64,000 bases of DNA. It comes from Fallopia convolvulus. Its lineage: Eukaryota; Streptophyta; Magnoliopsida; Caryophyllales; Polygonaceae. Where the stretch lies: positions 48,968,825 through 49,032,824 of the forward strand of contig OZ024726.1 in the NCBI GenBank assembly GCA_964016875.1, read 5' to 3'. The translations under genes were made by a program, and so were the position numbers. The notes below the pieces were generated by a model. That model was not told where the DNA came from and searched no databases. It saw only the letters and a program-made list of their open reading frames with translations. This document shows positions 22,237-32,798 of the stretch, in pieces. Position 1 is the stretch's first letter. Each line of letters opens with the position of its first letter.

Positions 22237-24111
22237 CTAATCTTCATCATTAACAGAAGTGCCCCTTAGCTGCTCCACTGCATCCGTTGAAAGCCCATCA
22301 CCTTGCTCAGGTGTCACGCCCGTGCTCGGATCACGATCACCGCCCTCTTCCTCCGCGACAAGAGATGCAAAAAGTTCGCCACCTGAAGCCGGATGGTCTG
22401 GAGGGTAGCAACCATGGAAGGACGCGATCTCAGCGTCCAGATCCCAGTCCGAATGCTGACCACCCTAGACATCATCGAATAGTAGGCTCCAATCTCACCA
22501 GCCTCCTTAAGAATTCTCCTGTTATCGGCATCGAGCTCAACGATCTTGGATCGGTCCGAAACAGCCTGGGAAGATTGACGCTTGACCGTCTCAACAAGTT
22601 TCGCAAGCTTACTCGCATCCATCTTCTGGCGTTCAACCGCAAGAGTTGTTTCCCTCTCCAAAGCAGCCTTCTCGGCGTCCCACCTAGCCTGATGTTCCCT
22701 AAGGATCTGCTCTTCTTTGTCAACGGCATCTGCAACCCAGAGAACGCTTTGTAGGGCCTACGCACCGAGGTAGGATATCGTCCGTGGTTAAAAAAAGGGA
22801 AGAAAGAAACTAGCTGGAGAAAGCGTACCTTCCAAACTGATAGGCCGGCGTCTCCAACCAGAGCAGAACTGGGAACATCCAAGCGAGGTTTCTTCGAGTC
22901 ATGGGCACTACGGAGCTTTTGCCATAGATCTGAGGGACCTTTCTCATCCAGGTCAATAACTTCAGTAGCACCAGGCGATGGCCTCTTGGTAGGAGTCACT
23001 TTCACCGCGGCCTCCATCTTCACCTTGGGATCCAAGGGGGGTCTCTTGTCACTCGACCGAAGCTTACACTGAATCAGGGCTGCAGCGGAGAAACTCCTCC
23101 CCAAGGAAGAAGAAGCTTCTAGAAAGACAAACGTTAAGATCCATAAAGGAAAAATTAGTACAAAATGCAAAAGCAAAGGAAAGAAACACATACTGGCAGG
23201 GTTCTTGGCAGAGTTCATGGCCACTTCAACGAGCTTTCCAGGCGCCGGAGCACCATCCTCAATCGTCTTCTCAGAGTTCCCCGATCTCGCATCGTCTTCG
23301 CCGTCCCCTAGATCCCCAGTAACTGCCGTCTTATTGCTGGAGTCGCCTTCAAGTGCCTGCTCCAAAGATCTCCGGTATGTCCTCTTTGCTTCAGGAAGAG
23401 AGAAGAGTTTCCTGCATGCATCCGATTCCAAGACATGGGTTTCCAAACTAGGCGGAACTGCACGGGAAACCCTCGAAATCAGAAACCCAATAAGAAACAA
23501 CAAAGCAACGGCAGAAAGGAGACGTAGCGGAAATTAGGGTTAAAAACACTTACTTTTAGTGGTCCAAGAATCGAAGAAAGCTGCCTGATACATCTCTCCC
23601 AGGGTAGACTTCTCCACGAAGAAGAAGCGTGAGGCCCAATCCTTGTCGTTAACCTTTGACTTCGGGATCAATGGGTTCCTAGCATCCCTTGCGTGTAGGG
23701 TAAAATGTCCAGCTCTAAGAGGACAGACCCAGTACGCACATAGCAGATCTTGCACTGTGAAATCGATCTTCTCGCCCAAGCAGGTCTCGCTTATCTGGTA
23801 CCATATCTTCCACACCGATGGCATCAACTGCGCTGGAGAGGCTCTGAGAGTCATCAGGAAGTTCAAGATCAGAGGAGAGAAAGGGAAAAGGGAACCAGAG
23901 TGAAGGGGTACTCCAAGAAACATACCCAGCCTTCCTTGACCCAATCTACGACCTCGCATGAAGGGGTGTAGAAGTTGGTGCCGGATGGAAAGCCATGGTT
24001 ACGGATTATCGTCTCAACCTCCTCTGAAGAAAGAAAGCAGGGGCGACAGTCATGGGGTTCAAGAACATGGGAGGATTCGAAGCCCATACTCTTAGCATCG
24101 GTGTTGGCCAT
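22237..24111 (-). pseudogene. Element B antisense extra gene, spliced, Transposase_28-like with C-terminal coiled coil
   Basis: On the reverse strand ATG (24111-24109) opens MANTDAKSMGFESSHVLEPH. Exon 1 then carries a segment like Pfam Transposase_28 (putative gypsy-type transposon): SLFPFSPLILNFL, SPAQLMPSVWKIWY, FFVEKSTLGEM. A frameshift near 23905-23930 breaks it. Three GT-AG introns are visible: 23458-23553, 23119-23193 and about 22730-22828. Phases agree across the first two, while exon 4 is one base out. Exon 4 is a coiled coil (EEQILREHQARWDAEKAAL, KLAKLVETVKRQSSQAVSD), and the acidic tail GTSVNDED ends at TAG (22239-22237). Its function is unknown. Extra genes at this place are known in Tat elements. 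Confidence 0.8.
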
Positions 24112-24373
24112 GGGGAACGAGCAACAGAGAGAAGGGGCAAGAATTGGAAGTAGAAGCAAGAAGACGATGAGGCACAAAAATAGGAAGGGATCAACGCGTA
24201 TCTCTGAAGAGGTCTGGGATTGAACATTTAAAGCCAGAGTGATGTGACTCTTCAAGTTCTCGAGGATGATCGAACGGACGGGTACAAGCCACGTATCGCA
24301 CGTTGCTTGTAGCCCACGCGGCAAATCCGATCTAAATCCCGCCTAAAAGATTTAGATCAGGATTTGGGGCTAT

Positions 24374-24847
24374 TGTTAGGCCCAAATGTTCATCGGCCCA
24401 TTTGGTAAACCAAGACCACAAATAGACAGAGGAGTCATCAGTCGGTTTGATTGCGAAAGGACCCAGGAATGAAGAGAAGTCATTAGTCATTCGATTGAAG
24501 AAAGAAAGCTTCCGTCACGAAGCGGAGAAGAGTGTTCAGAGGTTATTAGCTGGGGCTTTTCTCATCTCCGATTTATGCGGGAAGTGGATGGTAGTTAAAA
24601 GATATGCCCTAGAAATCCAGGAATCATGGAATGTAGGAAGTAACCGTTGGAACAGGGGTGTATATAGGTAGAATTATGTAATTTGTAAATAGACACGATT
24701 GTGACCAAGACGAATTAATCAAAAGAGAGGACTTTAGCCCTCGACATTCAGAAAATTTGAGCTTTCTCTTAGTTATTGTTTTCCTTTGAATTCGATCGTG
24801 CCCCGATTCAGGACAGGGATTTGTTGATCAAGTTTTTGTCCAAAACA
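24374..24847 (+). repeat. 3' LTR of element B (474 bp)
   Basis: Begins TGTTAGGCCCAAATG after a purine-rich GGATTTGGGGCTAT tract and ends TTTGTCCAAAACA, followed by the CTTTC target duplication (24848-24852). Compared with the 5' LTR it has a 3-bp deletion near 24674 and about two dozen substitutions by eye. Confidence 0.95.
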
Positions 24848-25370
24848 CTTTCCAAGTATGCTAGAACTCTTATGAACCGAGTAAACACTATTCTCAACCA
24901 ACTAGAAAGCCTACGTCTATCTTCTATTCTTTCGAACTCTCGAACAAGTCGTTTTATTTTTGTTTCACAAGTAGAGTATGAGTTCGTGCTCATTCTAACC
25001 TAATACATGGGTTTAAATACACGAAAACTAGGTCAAATAGAAATATATTATCTTCCAATTCGGTTATGGGAAGATAATATATTTCTATCTTTACAAGTAT
25101 CATCCTAAGCATAAAATATGGAACAATAAGAAATGGCTTAGGGAAAAGGCAATCGACGACTTCTTATCCATACTTAGAAGATCTTTTCTAAAACTAGAAT
25201 ATCTTGATCAAATCTTCAATATCACGCACATCTTCAAGATCTTCTTTGTTTGCATTCATTTCATGTCGGCGACCTGACTGGCGTTGGCGACTCTGTTAGC
25301 ATACTTTGGGTTGGCCACGTGACTGGCGTTTGGAACCATCAAAATCAAAGCCTTAGCTTTTCTAAAAATG

Positions 25371-26318
25371 TTTCATGCCAGTCACTTTGGAGTGTAAGAA
25401 GGACTAGACTTGGAGGATGTGCGTGGATTGTCGTGCCATCAACCAAATCACCGTAAAGTACCAACATCCAATTCCTCTGCATGATGACATGTTAGACAAA
25501 TTGCATGGAGCCGAGCTGTTTTCCAAGATCGATTTAAGGAGCACCTACCATCAAATCAGGATTCAAGAAGGTGACGAATGGAAGATGACCTTTAAGACCA
25601 AACATTGTCTTTATGAGTGGCTCGTAATTCCCTTTGGCCTCACGAACGCTCCTTCTACTTTCATGCGTTTAATGAGCTTTGTTTTGCGTAGTTTACATGG
25701 TAAAAATTTTGCCATGTATTTTGACGATATTTTATTTTATTCTAGGAACTTGGACGATCATGCGAGGCACCTTAGGCTTGTGTTAGAATGCCTTCGCAAG
25801 AAATCTTTGTATGTAAACTTTGTTAAGTGTTGGTTTTGTACGGACACGACAAATTTTATTGGGTTCGTCGTGTCCAAGGATATGCTAAAGGTGGATGATG
25901 ACAAGATCTGTGCCATCCGAGAGTGGCTCAGCCCCACGACGCCGACAATGGTTCGATCCTTCTTAGGCCTCGCGATGTTCTATAGGCAATTCGTCAAGGA
26001 CTTTAGTTCCATGGTCGGACCACTCCACAACCTCACCAAGAAGGTGACCACCATAAAATGGTTATCGTATCACGAGGTCGCCTTTGTGGCCTTGAAAGAT
26101 GCCTTGTGCCGCGCTCCAGTCCTGTTATTGCCAAACCTTAAAAAGCAATTCGAGATCGAGTGTGACACCTCAAATTATGGCATAGGTGGCGTACTCCTTC
26201 AAGAACAAAGGCCCATTGCCCACTTTGGCGAAAAGCTAGCTGGCACGACACTAAATACCCGACTTATGACAAAGAGTTACGAGCATTGATTCGAGTCCTT
26301 AAGACGTGGCAACATCAC
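25371..26318 (+). pseudogene. Element A reverse transcriptase (main part) and start of RNase H
   Basis: The text resumes with MPVTLE, a stop, and then CVDCRAINQITVKYQHPIPL in the frame running from 25417. It has LFSKIDLRSTYHQIRIQEGD, IPFGLTNAPSTFMRLM and the catalytic FDDILFYS (about 25719-25742). RNase H begins with FEIECDTSNYGIGGVLLQEQ, where the Asp in ECDTS is the first catalytic residue, and breaks after a frameshift near 26262 into YDKELRALIRVLKTWQHHL. The domain is then split by the small insert at 26327. Confidence 0.88.
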
Positions 26319-26326
26319 CTAGTTTT

Positions 26327-26497
26327 ATAAAAAACACTAGGCGGTCTATGGGCGGAGAGGGGCCGCCTAGCACCTAGATGGCCTGAAAGTTGGCTAGATG
26401 GGTGCCTAGATGTGATGGACGGCTAGGCAGGCTTGGACCTTCCAACGCCTAGGCAGGGGCTAGACGGGGCGTAGATGGGATTTTTAGAACAGTGATA
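26327..26497. mobile_element. 171-bp MITE-like insert (possibly hAT type)
   Basis: The insert lies in the RNase H of element A and is bounded by 8-bp direct repeats CTAGTTTT (26319-26326) and CTACTTTT (26498-26505), one mismatch, which suggests hAT-type transposition. It is G-rich with many CTAGGCGG/CGCCTAGG phrases. One end reads ATAAAAAACACTAGG, and the other, inverted, reads TATCACTGTTCTAAAAA, so terminal inverted repeats are weak at best. Such CCTAGGCG-rich elements are common in plants. Confidence 0.6.
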
Positions 26498-26505
26498 CTA
26501 CTTTT

Positions 26506-26697
26506 GGCCAAGCAAGTTCGTAATTCATAACGATCACGCGCCTTAGCGTACCTCAAGAGTCAAACGACTCTAAACCACCGCCATGCTCGGTTGGTGGAAT
26601 TTATGGAAACGTTTCCGTATGTTAATGCCCACAAAAAGGGTAAGGAAAACGTGGTTGCCGACACCCTCTTCTGAAGGTATGTTCTCCTGACGCACCT
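26506..26697 (+). pseudogene. Element A RNase H C-terminal part
   Basis: Read across two frames, it gives FVIHNDHA, then a segment equivalent to NHRHARLVEFMETFPYV, then KKGKENVVADTL and RYVLLTHLDT, the conserved end of gypsy RNase H (usually GKENVVADALSRR). It ends at about 26697, where the next insert begins. Confidence 0.75.
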
Positions 26698-27970
26698 TGA
26701 TACGCTTTACTTTAGTATAAGTTAACTCTTGTATTTTAGGCATGATTTGAGTGTGTTTAGGTTAGTTTTGAGCATAATTGTAATATGAAGACCGAAGACA
26801 CGATTTGAAGAATTGCAAGAGTTTTGAAGACAAGTGTTGATTTGGAGTTATTTTGACGCCATTTTCTTGTGATGCATCGTTCGGGAGCTACGGTGATCGG
26901 ATGAAGCTGAATTTGGTATCATTGGAAATCTAACTCGAAGAGCTACAATTCATGTTTTTACGGCGAGTTCAAATTCCAACTCTAAGTGGGTCAAAACCAC
27001 CTCCGAAGTTGACACCAGAATGCTGAAAGAAGGATCCGCGCCCGGGGATGGAAACCGCGCTCGCGGTTGTCCGAGGATCCGCGACCGAGGGAGATCACTT
27101 GATCCGCGCTCGCGGTTGGGTTTTTATCCGAGACGCCGACTTTCCGTTTTATTCTATATTTTATCTATTTTTATATTTTTATATTTCGGTTGTTTTTCTA
27201 CTATTTAAGCTTAGTTTCGTGGCAGACTTTAGGGGGAGACATTCTAGCACACTTTCAGAGATTATTCCAGTTTTTAGTTTTATTATGGAGAACTAATTTC
27301 CTTTGGAGTTTGTTTAATCAAGGAAGCCTTTTTATATAATTCGTGAGATTCTGGTAACTTTTCTATCCCTTGGTTAATATCAAAACTCTTGTTTTTATTT
27401 ATATGATTATCAATTGATTTCTCTTGGCGCGCGACTTGTTGAATTTGATTGATATTCTACTGTTTGGATTAGTTCGATTGTTGTCTGTGCAATCTTATTT
27501 ATCCTTGAAACAACTCTTTTCTAGGACCGTGGACTAGAATTGAGAAAGAGTGTTTGATTGTTATTTTATGCATGAGACTCGTAGCTTGATTGCATGATTT
27601 AATATCCTTCTATCCTTAATACTTTGCATGATTTGAATTAAGCGTTCTTGTTCATATCATAATTTCGCTTGGGCCATGGACAAGCGTAAATATTTTATAA
27701 GGATTGGAATTAACCTGAGAATTAATAGAAAAGTGGATGAATCAATGATCGAATGATTAAAAAGGTGGAATTGATTGAATGAACTCTGCTTTTCCTTAAT
27801 TGATTTTTTACTTGAATTTATTTGCTTGCCTAAATCCCAAAACCCCTGTCTTGTTAATTGCTGATTGTTTAGAATCCCGATTCTCTTGGGTTCGACCCCT
27901 TGCTTGCTTACTATACTAGTTAGTATAATAGGGTTATTTGTTTTTGATCTTGGCAACAACGACTTTAGCC
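26698..27970 (+). mobile_element. LTR-like insert in element A (probable solo LTR)
   Basis: Element A coding text stops after THLDT and resumes about 1.27 kb later with KLLGFSLVKDHY, so this is an insertion. It contains no gag-pol. Its text resembles a gypsy LTR: near the right end CTTGGGTTCGACCCCTTGC, and an internal block (26879-27010) that matches, inverted, 6776-6920. I could not fix the exact ends or a target duplication. Confidence 0.55.
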
Positions 27971-29155
27971 GAGTCACACCTACACACAAAGTTGCTTGGG
28001 TTCTCCTTGGTAAAGGACCATTATTTCATGATTCTTATTTTAAGCCGGTCATGGAGAACTTGTCAACCACTAGAGTCCATGAGTCCTATTTCTTGGACGA
28101 TGGGTATCTCTACCGGGCCGGGAAGCTTTGCATTCCAAGCTCTTCGATAAGGCACCTATTGTTCAAGGAGCTCGTGATGATCGAGGCCATTTTGGCACAA
28201 CCAAGACCTTAGCGGCACTTCATGAATATTTCAATTGGCCACATGTGGCTCGAGATGTGAACAAGTATTGCAAGGGTTGAGTGTCGTGCCAAACCGCCAA
28301 GGCCGGTCTAATCTTCATGGTCTCTACACGCCCTTACCTATTTCAAAAGTCTCGTGAGAAGATCTTTACATGGATTTTATTACGGGTCTTCCTATTTCGA
28401 GGCGAGATAGAGATTGTATATTCGTAGTCGTGGACCGCTTCTCCAAAATGGCCCACTTTATTACGTGCAAAGGAAACAATAATACGACTAAAATTGCAAA
28501 TTTGTTTTTTTGAGCATGTAGTAAAGTTGCATGGAGTGATATGGATACTAATTTTTGTAGCCACTTTTGGAGAATGCTTTGGGGGAAGCTATGTACACAA
28601 TTACTCTTTTCTACTGCTTACCACCCCCAAACCAATGGTCAAACTGAGGTGACCAATCGGACCTTGGACACCTTTCTTCGAACGATGCTCAAATCTAACC
28701 CATATCGATGGGAGGACTTACTGTGTATTCTGGAGTTTTCTTATAATAGGTCCTTCCACTCTACGACGAAGAAGACACCCTTCGAGGTCGTCTATGGGCG
28801 TAATCCTCGCACACCATTAGATTTGGTGCCGCACCCATTGAAGAACGACGAGCACATCAACGTGGCCAACCGCGCCCACACCGTGAGACGCTTCCACAAC
28901 ATGGGGTATCGTAAGATGGTCTTCCATCCCGGAGATTTCGTATGGCTCAACCTTCGGAAGGACAGGTTCCCTAACTCCTGCAAAGCTCCGTCCGAGAGGC
29001 GACGGTCCCTTCCGAGTCATCGAGCACATTGGGGACTACGCTTACAAGATCGATCTTCCCGACAAGCATAGTGTCCCCTCCACGGTCAACTCGCGGAACT
29101 CTCTCCCTACGTCAAGCCCGCGTTTCATGATGAGAAAATGGGGACGTTTCCCACT
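27971..29155 (+). pseudogene. Element A integrase (broken)
   Basis: Pieces in changing frames include YFLDDGYLYRAGKLCIP, a zinc-domain remnant around 28160-28310, DFITGL and FVVVDRFSKMAHFITCKGNN (first catalytic Asp region), SDMDTNFCSHFW directly after a small deletion, then one frame (28541-29071) with STAYHPQTNGQTEVTNRTLD (catalytic Glu) and FHPGDFVWLNLRKDRFPNS. The last part in another frame reads like the GPY/F-type tail (FRVIEHIGDYAYKIDLP). At least four breaks make it inactive. Confidence 0.85.
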
Positions 29156-29167
29156 CAAGGGGGAGGG

Positions 29168-30033
29168 TGATGCGACCCCATCTATGGACGCCGCTCAAGA
29201 AGAGGAAGCAATGTCCATACGCTCTGATGGCCCCATCACACGCAACCGGACCCGCACCATCGCATCGACCACTCGCTCTCTAGTGACCCATGCCTTGGCG
29301 TGCCATGATGCACCACATGTGTCCAAGCCATCTCTAGTCTGCGTCTTCGCCATCGTCACCGCAGAGTCGGCGGCGCGCCACAACGTGTCAGACTCGACGC
29401 TCATATGCCAAGGCCTTGGAACATGAGATTCTCGCCAGCCGCAACACCTAGCGTGTCAGGACTCCTCCGTGCGCGCCAGCACCCGCGTCCAGCCTTGTCC
29501 ACCAGCGTGACATGCGTCGCGACAACCTTGTCATGCCTCGGTCTTGACACTCTCGACCCCTTAGCCACGACGTCTATCCTTTATTGATATTTTTAGTTTT
29601 AATATCCATTTTGAACCTTTCTACTTATGTTCTAGCTTATTATAGTAACCCTTTTATGGGATAAGTTGGACGTTGGACCTAGGCTTCACCTAGACTTAGT
29701 CTGCCACCTTGCTTTACTTGTTAAATCCTAGTTTTGGTGCCTCTCTATTTAAAGGGAGATCAGCCACCTTGTTTAGGTTACGCGTTAATTTAATTACAAG
29801 AACTTAAGTCGAAGCTTTGCTCCTTTCTTCTTGTTTGGTGTGTCAATCTCCTCCAACTTCTCTTCCCTCTCGATCAATTCTCCCTTGATTTGGTCAAACT
29901 CTTATCTCTTTCAATCAAGAACCTCTCGTTCGAATCAAAACTGCTTTCGCCATTACATCACGAGACCCAATACATGCGCAGTCAAAGACAAAGATCCGAG
30001 CGAACTCTATCCTTCAAAGACATGTTCGCATCA
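29168..30033 (+). repeat. 3' LTR of element A (866 bp)
   Basis: It starts TGATGCGACC right after the purine tract CAAGGGGGAGGG and ends TTCGCATCA, so the LTR has the inverted ends TGATGCGA/TCGCATCA. The right 348 bp match the 5' remnant at 7244-7586. The left 520 bp have no partner in the window. Confidence 0.85.
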
Positions 30034-31900
30034 GCAAGAAAAAGAACCGATCACACATCTTGCTTCTAAACAAGGCCCAAGGAAAAGTAGGCATCATCAA
30101 TCGCTCGTTGTGCCTCCTCTAGCTCTAGTTGAGCTTGCACTTGTCTCCTTGTTTGTATCATTTTTTGTAAATGATAGAAAAGGAAGTGATTGGTATAGGA
30201 CTTCCTTGTTCCTATACCATTATCTGAGGAAAAACAACTCCACGAAGTTGAGATTATAGTTCGGCTTTGATACCATAATTGTAACACCCCCATTTTTCAA
30301 TGAAGATCGGTATTAACGTCAGTGACCTCGAATTTTACTATTTAAAGTCACCCAAGGATTATAGCAACCAAACAAATAAAGTCAAATTTCATATATATAT
30401 ATATATATATATATGAAATTTGTCATTCAATATTACATAAGTATGTGAAATAAACATAATTATCGGATTGGTCCTTACAAGCCAAGGATCTCAAGTTTCA
30501 ACCCTATAAACAAACTTGAAAAAACTAGCAGAAACTTGCGGAATTCTTGAATACTAAATGTTCGAACAACATAACAATGTCCTCCACGACAGTCTTCTCA
30601 ACTTCACTCTCTAAACTCCGCTCCTAATGTTCACCCATGAGAAATACGGTTGACATCATCCGACCATGCAAAGGAAAGATAGTGGCCGGGTTAGTCTTGG
30701 GACAGGCTAAGCAAATGGGGTTTTAGAAAAGGTTCCTTTTGATGTACTTAGCTATTAGCATCGAACTCCAAATGAAAGTCGGTCAATGGTTTATTAACTA
30801 AAGTACGCTCACCAAACGTCAAGGCATGCAACGAAAAGATAGGACGCCACATCAGTATGGTTCCTCGGTTTTAGGTGTATTGTTGGGAACTTTTATTAAT
30901 CACTAAAATTTTTGAAAAAAAAAACTTCGTCGGCTAATTGGATCCACAAACCAACCTCACCAAATACGTGTTGTCCGAATTCAGATTGGAAAGAGGATCT
31001 TTCTTAGCCGGGAGTCAGAGCGGTTTTCCAAGTTGTAGTCACCCCCTAAATACGTTTTAATATGTGCATCGTGCACTTATCTTAATTCCAAAACTTTACA
31101 ATTCAAATTGATAGCTTTTAAAATTTTCTCGATACAGGTTAAGATGCAACGATAATGATTCTCGAGATTTGAATAAGGCACTAGATAAGTGTAGTACCCC
31201 TTATAGACGGATGAGGTGTCAAGATTTATGAATAGTATTAAAATTAGGGGCGCAATGATAATGATTTTCGGAATTTGAACGGCACTTAAATCTAACAGTA
31301 TTGGTGAGTCAAGGTAGTTCGGAATCTGACGCAACTTACTAAATTAATTATCAACCTGTAAAAAAGACAAATAATACCAACTCATATGTTATTACATATT
31401 GTATCTGCTAGCTAGTGGACGAAGTATTAGGGTATTATTGTCGGCAACTTACCACGAAAATTGAGATATTTTATGAATTTAAGATAGCTTTCCCAAATTA
31501 TCCCAGAAGTTGGAAAATTCTAGATTAATTGGTGTAAAGCTTCTCCACTACTTCCTTATCATTCTAGATCTTTCCACGGTTTCCACCGAATGTCTCTGCT
31601 AGGTAGGAGTTGACTTACATTAATTTTAATTAAGTAATGACCACTATAGAAAGAAAGGTATTCCACCATTTTTCTCATAATCCTTTTTAAAAGTCACCCA
31701 AGAGACCAAGATGTATTTCGACCAAAAAAAAGAGACCAAGATGTATTGTAAAAATATCGATCAATTTTTCAAAGCTTTTCCAAAGAAGACATATTCTTTA
31801 TTGTACGATCCATGATTTCTTGTTATAAAAAAAAGAAAAATCTTTAAGGCCAACACGAATTAAATTCTTATGAACTAAACGTAATTAATTATGGAAAATC
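30034..31900 (-). mobile_element. Truncated reverse-strand LTR element (TGTAACACC-type LTR)
   Basis: At 30263-30275 the reverse strand reads TGGTATCAAAGCC, an initiator-Met-type primer site. Immediately to its right the LTR end TGTAACACCCCC begins (30280). Thus the LTR lies to the right and about 230 bp of internal leader lies to the left, cut off against element A. The LTR shares phrases with the solo LTR at 53551 (TTGTTGGGAACT.. and TGTGC...GCACTTATCTTA). The right border is approximate. Unassigned AT-rich sequence continues to about 32450. Confidence 0.6.
30383..30422. repeat. Perfect 40-bp palindrome around (AT)12
   Basis: CAAATTTC, then 24 bases of alternating AT, then GAAATTTG. The whole 40 bp is self-complementary and could extrude as a cruciform. 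It lies 100 bp inside the LTR. Confidence 0.9.
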
Positions 31901-32450
31901 ATACTCCCTATTAAATAGAACAGCATGTACAATTCTAAGGCGCTTCAATTGATTATACACGACTTTAATTATAATTAATTAGAGTATGCATCAAATAAAT
32001 ATCTTAACACGTATTTCATGTTATATGTATGTATGGAGTTAGGATACATGACTTGTCTTTGGACATCTGATTAAGCGATGAGGACTTTGTGGTAGTACTT
32101 ATAAAATTCTGTTTCTATTTTTATAGGCAGCGTCCTTAACTAAAAAAATGTATTGATTTTCTAATTAATTATAAAAATAATATACGAATTTTTTAAAAAA
32201 AAAATCTTAAGAAGCTAATTAATACCATGAGTGATACGGATACATTCTTACATCCATGGAACAAGAATGCGCATGACTATTATATATGGTATGATGATGT
32301 ATGACAGCATGAATAGGATGCGATGGAATGGCATGGGATGATGGGTAATGAATAATGATGGAGCGATTAGGCACCAAATCGGAAGAAGAGGTGGACCCCG
32401 ATGTAAACCTTATTACGTAAGAACCAACTTGCCACTTGTTGCACCCTTCA

Positions 32451-32486
32451 TTTGCATTTGCATTTGCATTTGCATTTGCATTGCAT
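32451..32486. repeat. (TTTGCA)n microsatellite
   Basis: Five perfect TTTGCA units, then TTGCAT. An open frame over it on the reverse strand encoding Asn-Ala repeats is a by-product. Confidence 0.9.
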
Positions 32487-32798
32487 GCCCAATTATTGCC
32501 CATTGCAACGTGATGGAATATAAATTCGGATCAATATCAAAGTCCCAACTTGACATTATCCTTATGTACGTTGGGTGCTATAACATTTCATTTACATAAT
32601 GGCTTAAAACATATACAGTATTCTAAACTTGCGCCAATTTGTCATATAGACACTCCACCTTTGGTTTGGACCTAGTACCTAAATTTAAGAATATTGGTCT
32701 ATTAAATACCTGGTCAAAGACAGCCATACTTAGTGTATTACACGCGTGTTGAGGGCAAAATACATCAACAGACACTTGAACTTGTAAGTTTGTTTGAA

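Larger units (their letters stand above)
15228..24847 (+). mobile_element. Element B: full-length Tat-lineage Ty3/gypsy retrotransposon (9.6 kb)
   Basis: Both LTRs are complete (TGTTAAG/TGTTAGG...AACA) and flanked by perfect 5-bp duplications CTTTC (15223-15227 and 24848-24852). It has gag, protease, RT-RNase H, a second RNase H and integrase on the + strand, and an additional spliced gene on the opposite strand before the 3' LTR. The second RNase H, the TTTGGCGCCCACCGTGGGG sequence after the 5' LTR and the antisense gene place it in the Tat (Ogre/Retand-like) group. The LTRs differ at about two dozen positions in roughly 475 bp by eye. Stops and frameshifts in gag, protease and RT make it defective. 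Confidence 0.95.
14963..25368 (-). mobile_element. Copia-type solo LTR, itself split by element B
   Basis: The left end TGTAGGATCGTTAGTAC is the same as the + strand start of the LTRs of element C (37421). The right part contains GGAACCATCAAAA and TTTTCTAAAAATG, matching the other end of that LTR. Without element B it is about 790 bp and has no internal genes. By comparison with C it is in reverse orientation. It interrupts the reverse transcriptase of element A between codons. I could not see a clean 5-bp target duplication, and the right border may be off by a few bases. Confidence 0.75.
7244..30033 (+). mobile_element. Element A: decayed Ty3/gypsy retrotransposon with nested inserts
   Basis: The parts of one element occur in order and in one orientation. 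They are a 5' LTR remnant, an initiator-Met primer site, gag, protease, reverse transcriptase (in two pieces), RNase H, integrase, a polypurine tract (CAAGGGGGAGGG just before 29168) and a full 3' LTR. Inserts are 10774-14283, 14963 to about 25368, 26327-26497 and about 26698-27970. Protein motifs resemble chromovirus-type gypsy elements, but I see no chromodomain. All genes have several frameshifts and stops. Its left end is lost against the fragment at 5930-7243, so no target duplication can be checked. Confidence 0.85.

Noticed and set aside
29127..29426. 99-codon frame across the start of the 3' LTR of element A
   Set aside because: I considered a pol read-through into the LTR as in element E, but the frame does not join the integrase frame and has no chromodomain-like motif.
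32219..32503. Reverse frame coding Asn-Ala repeats
   Set aside because: It is a translation of the (TTTGCA)n microsatellite.
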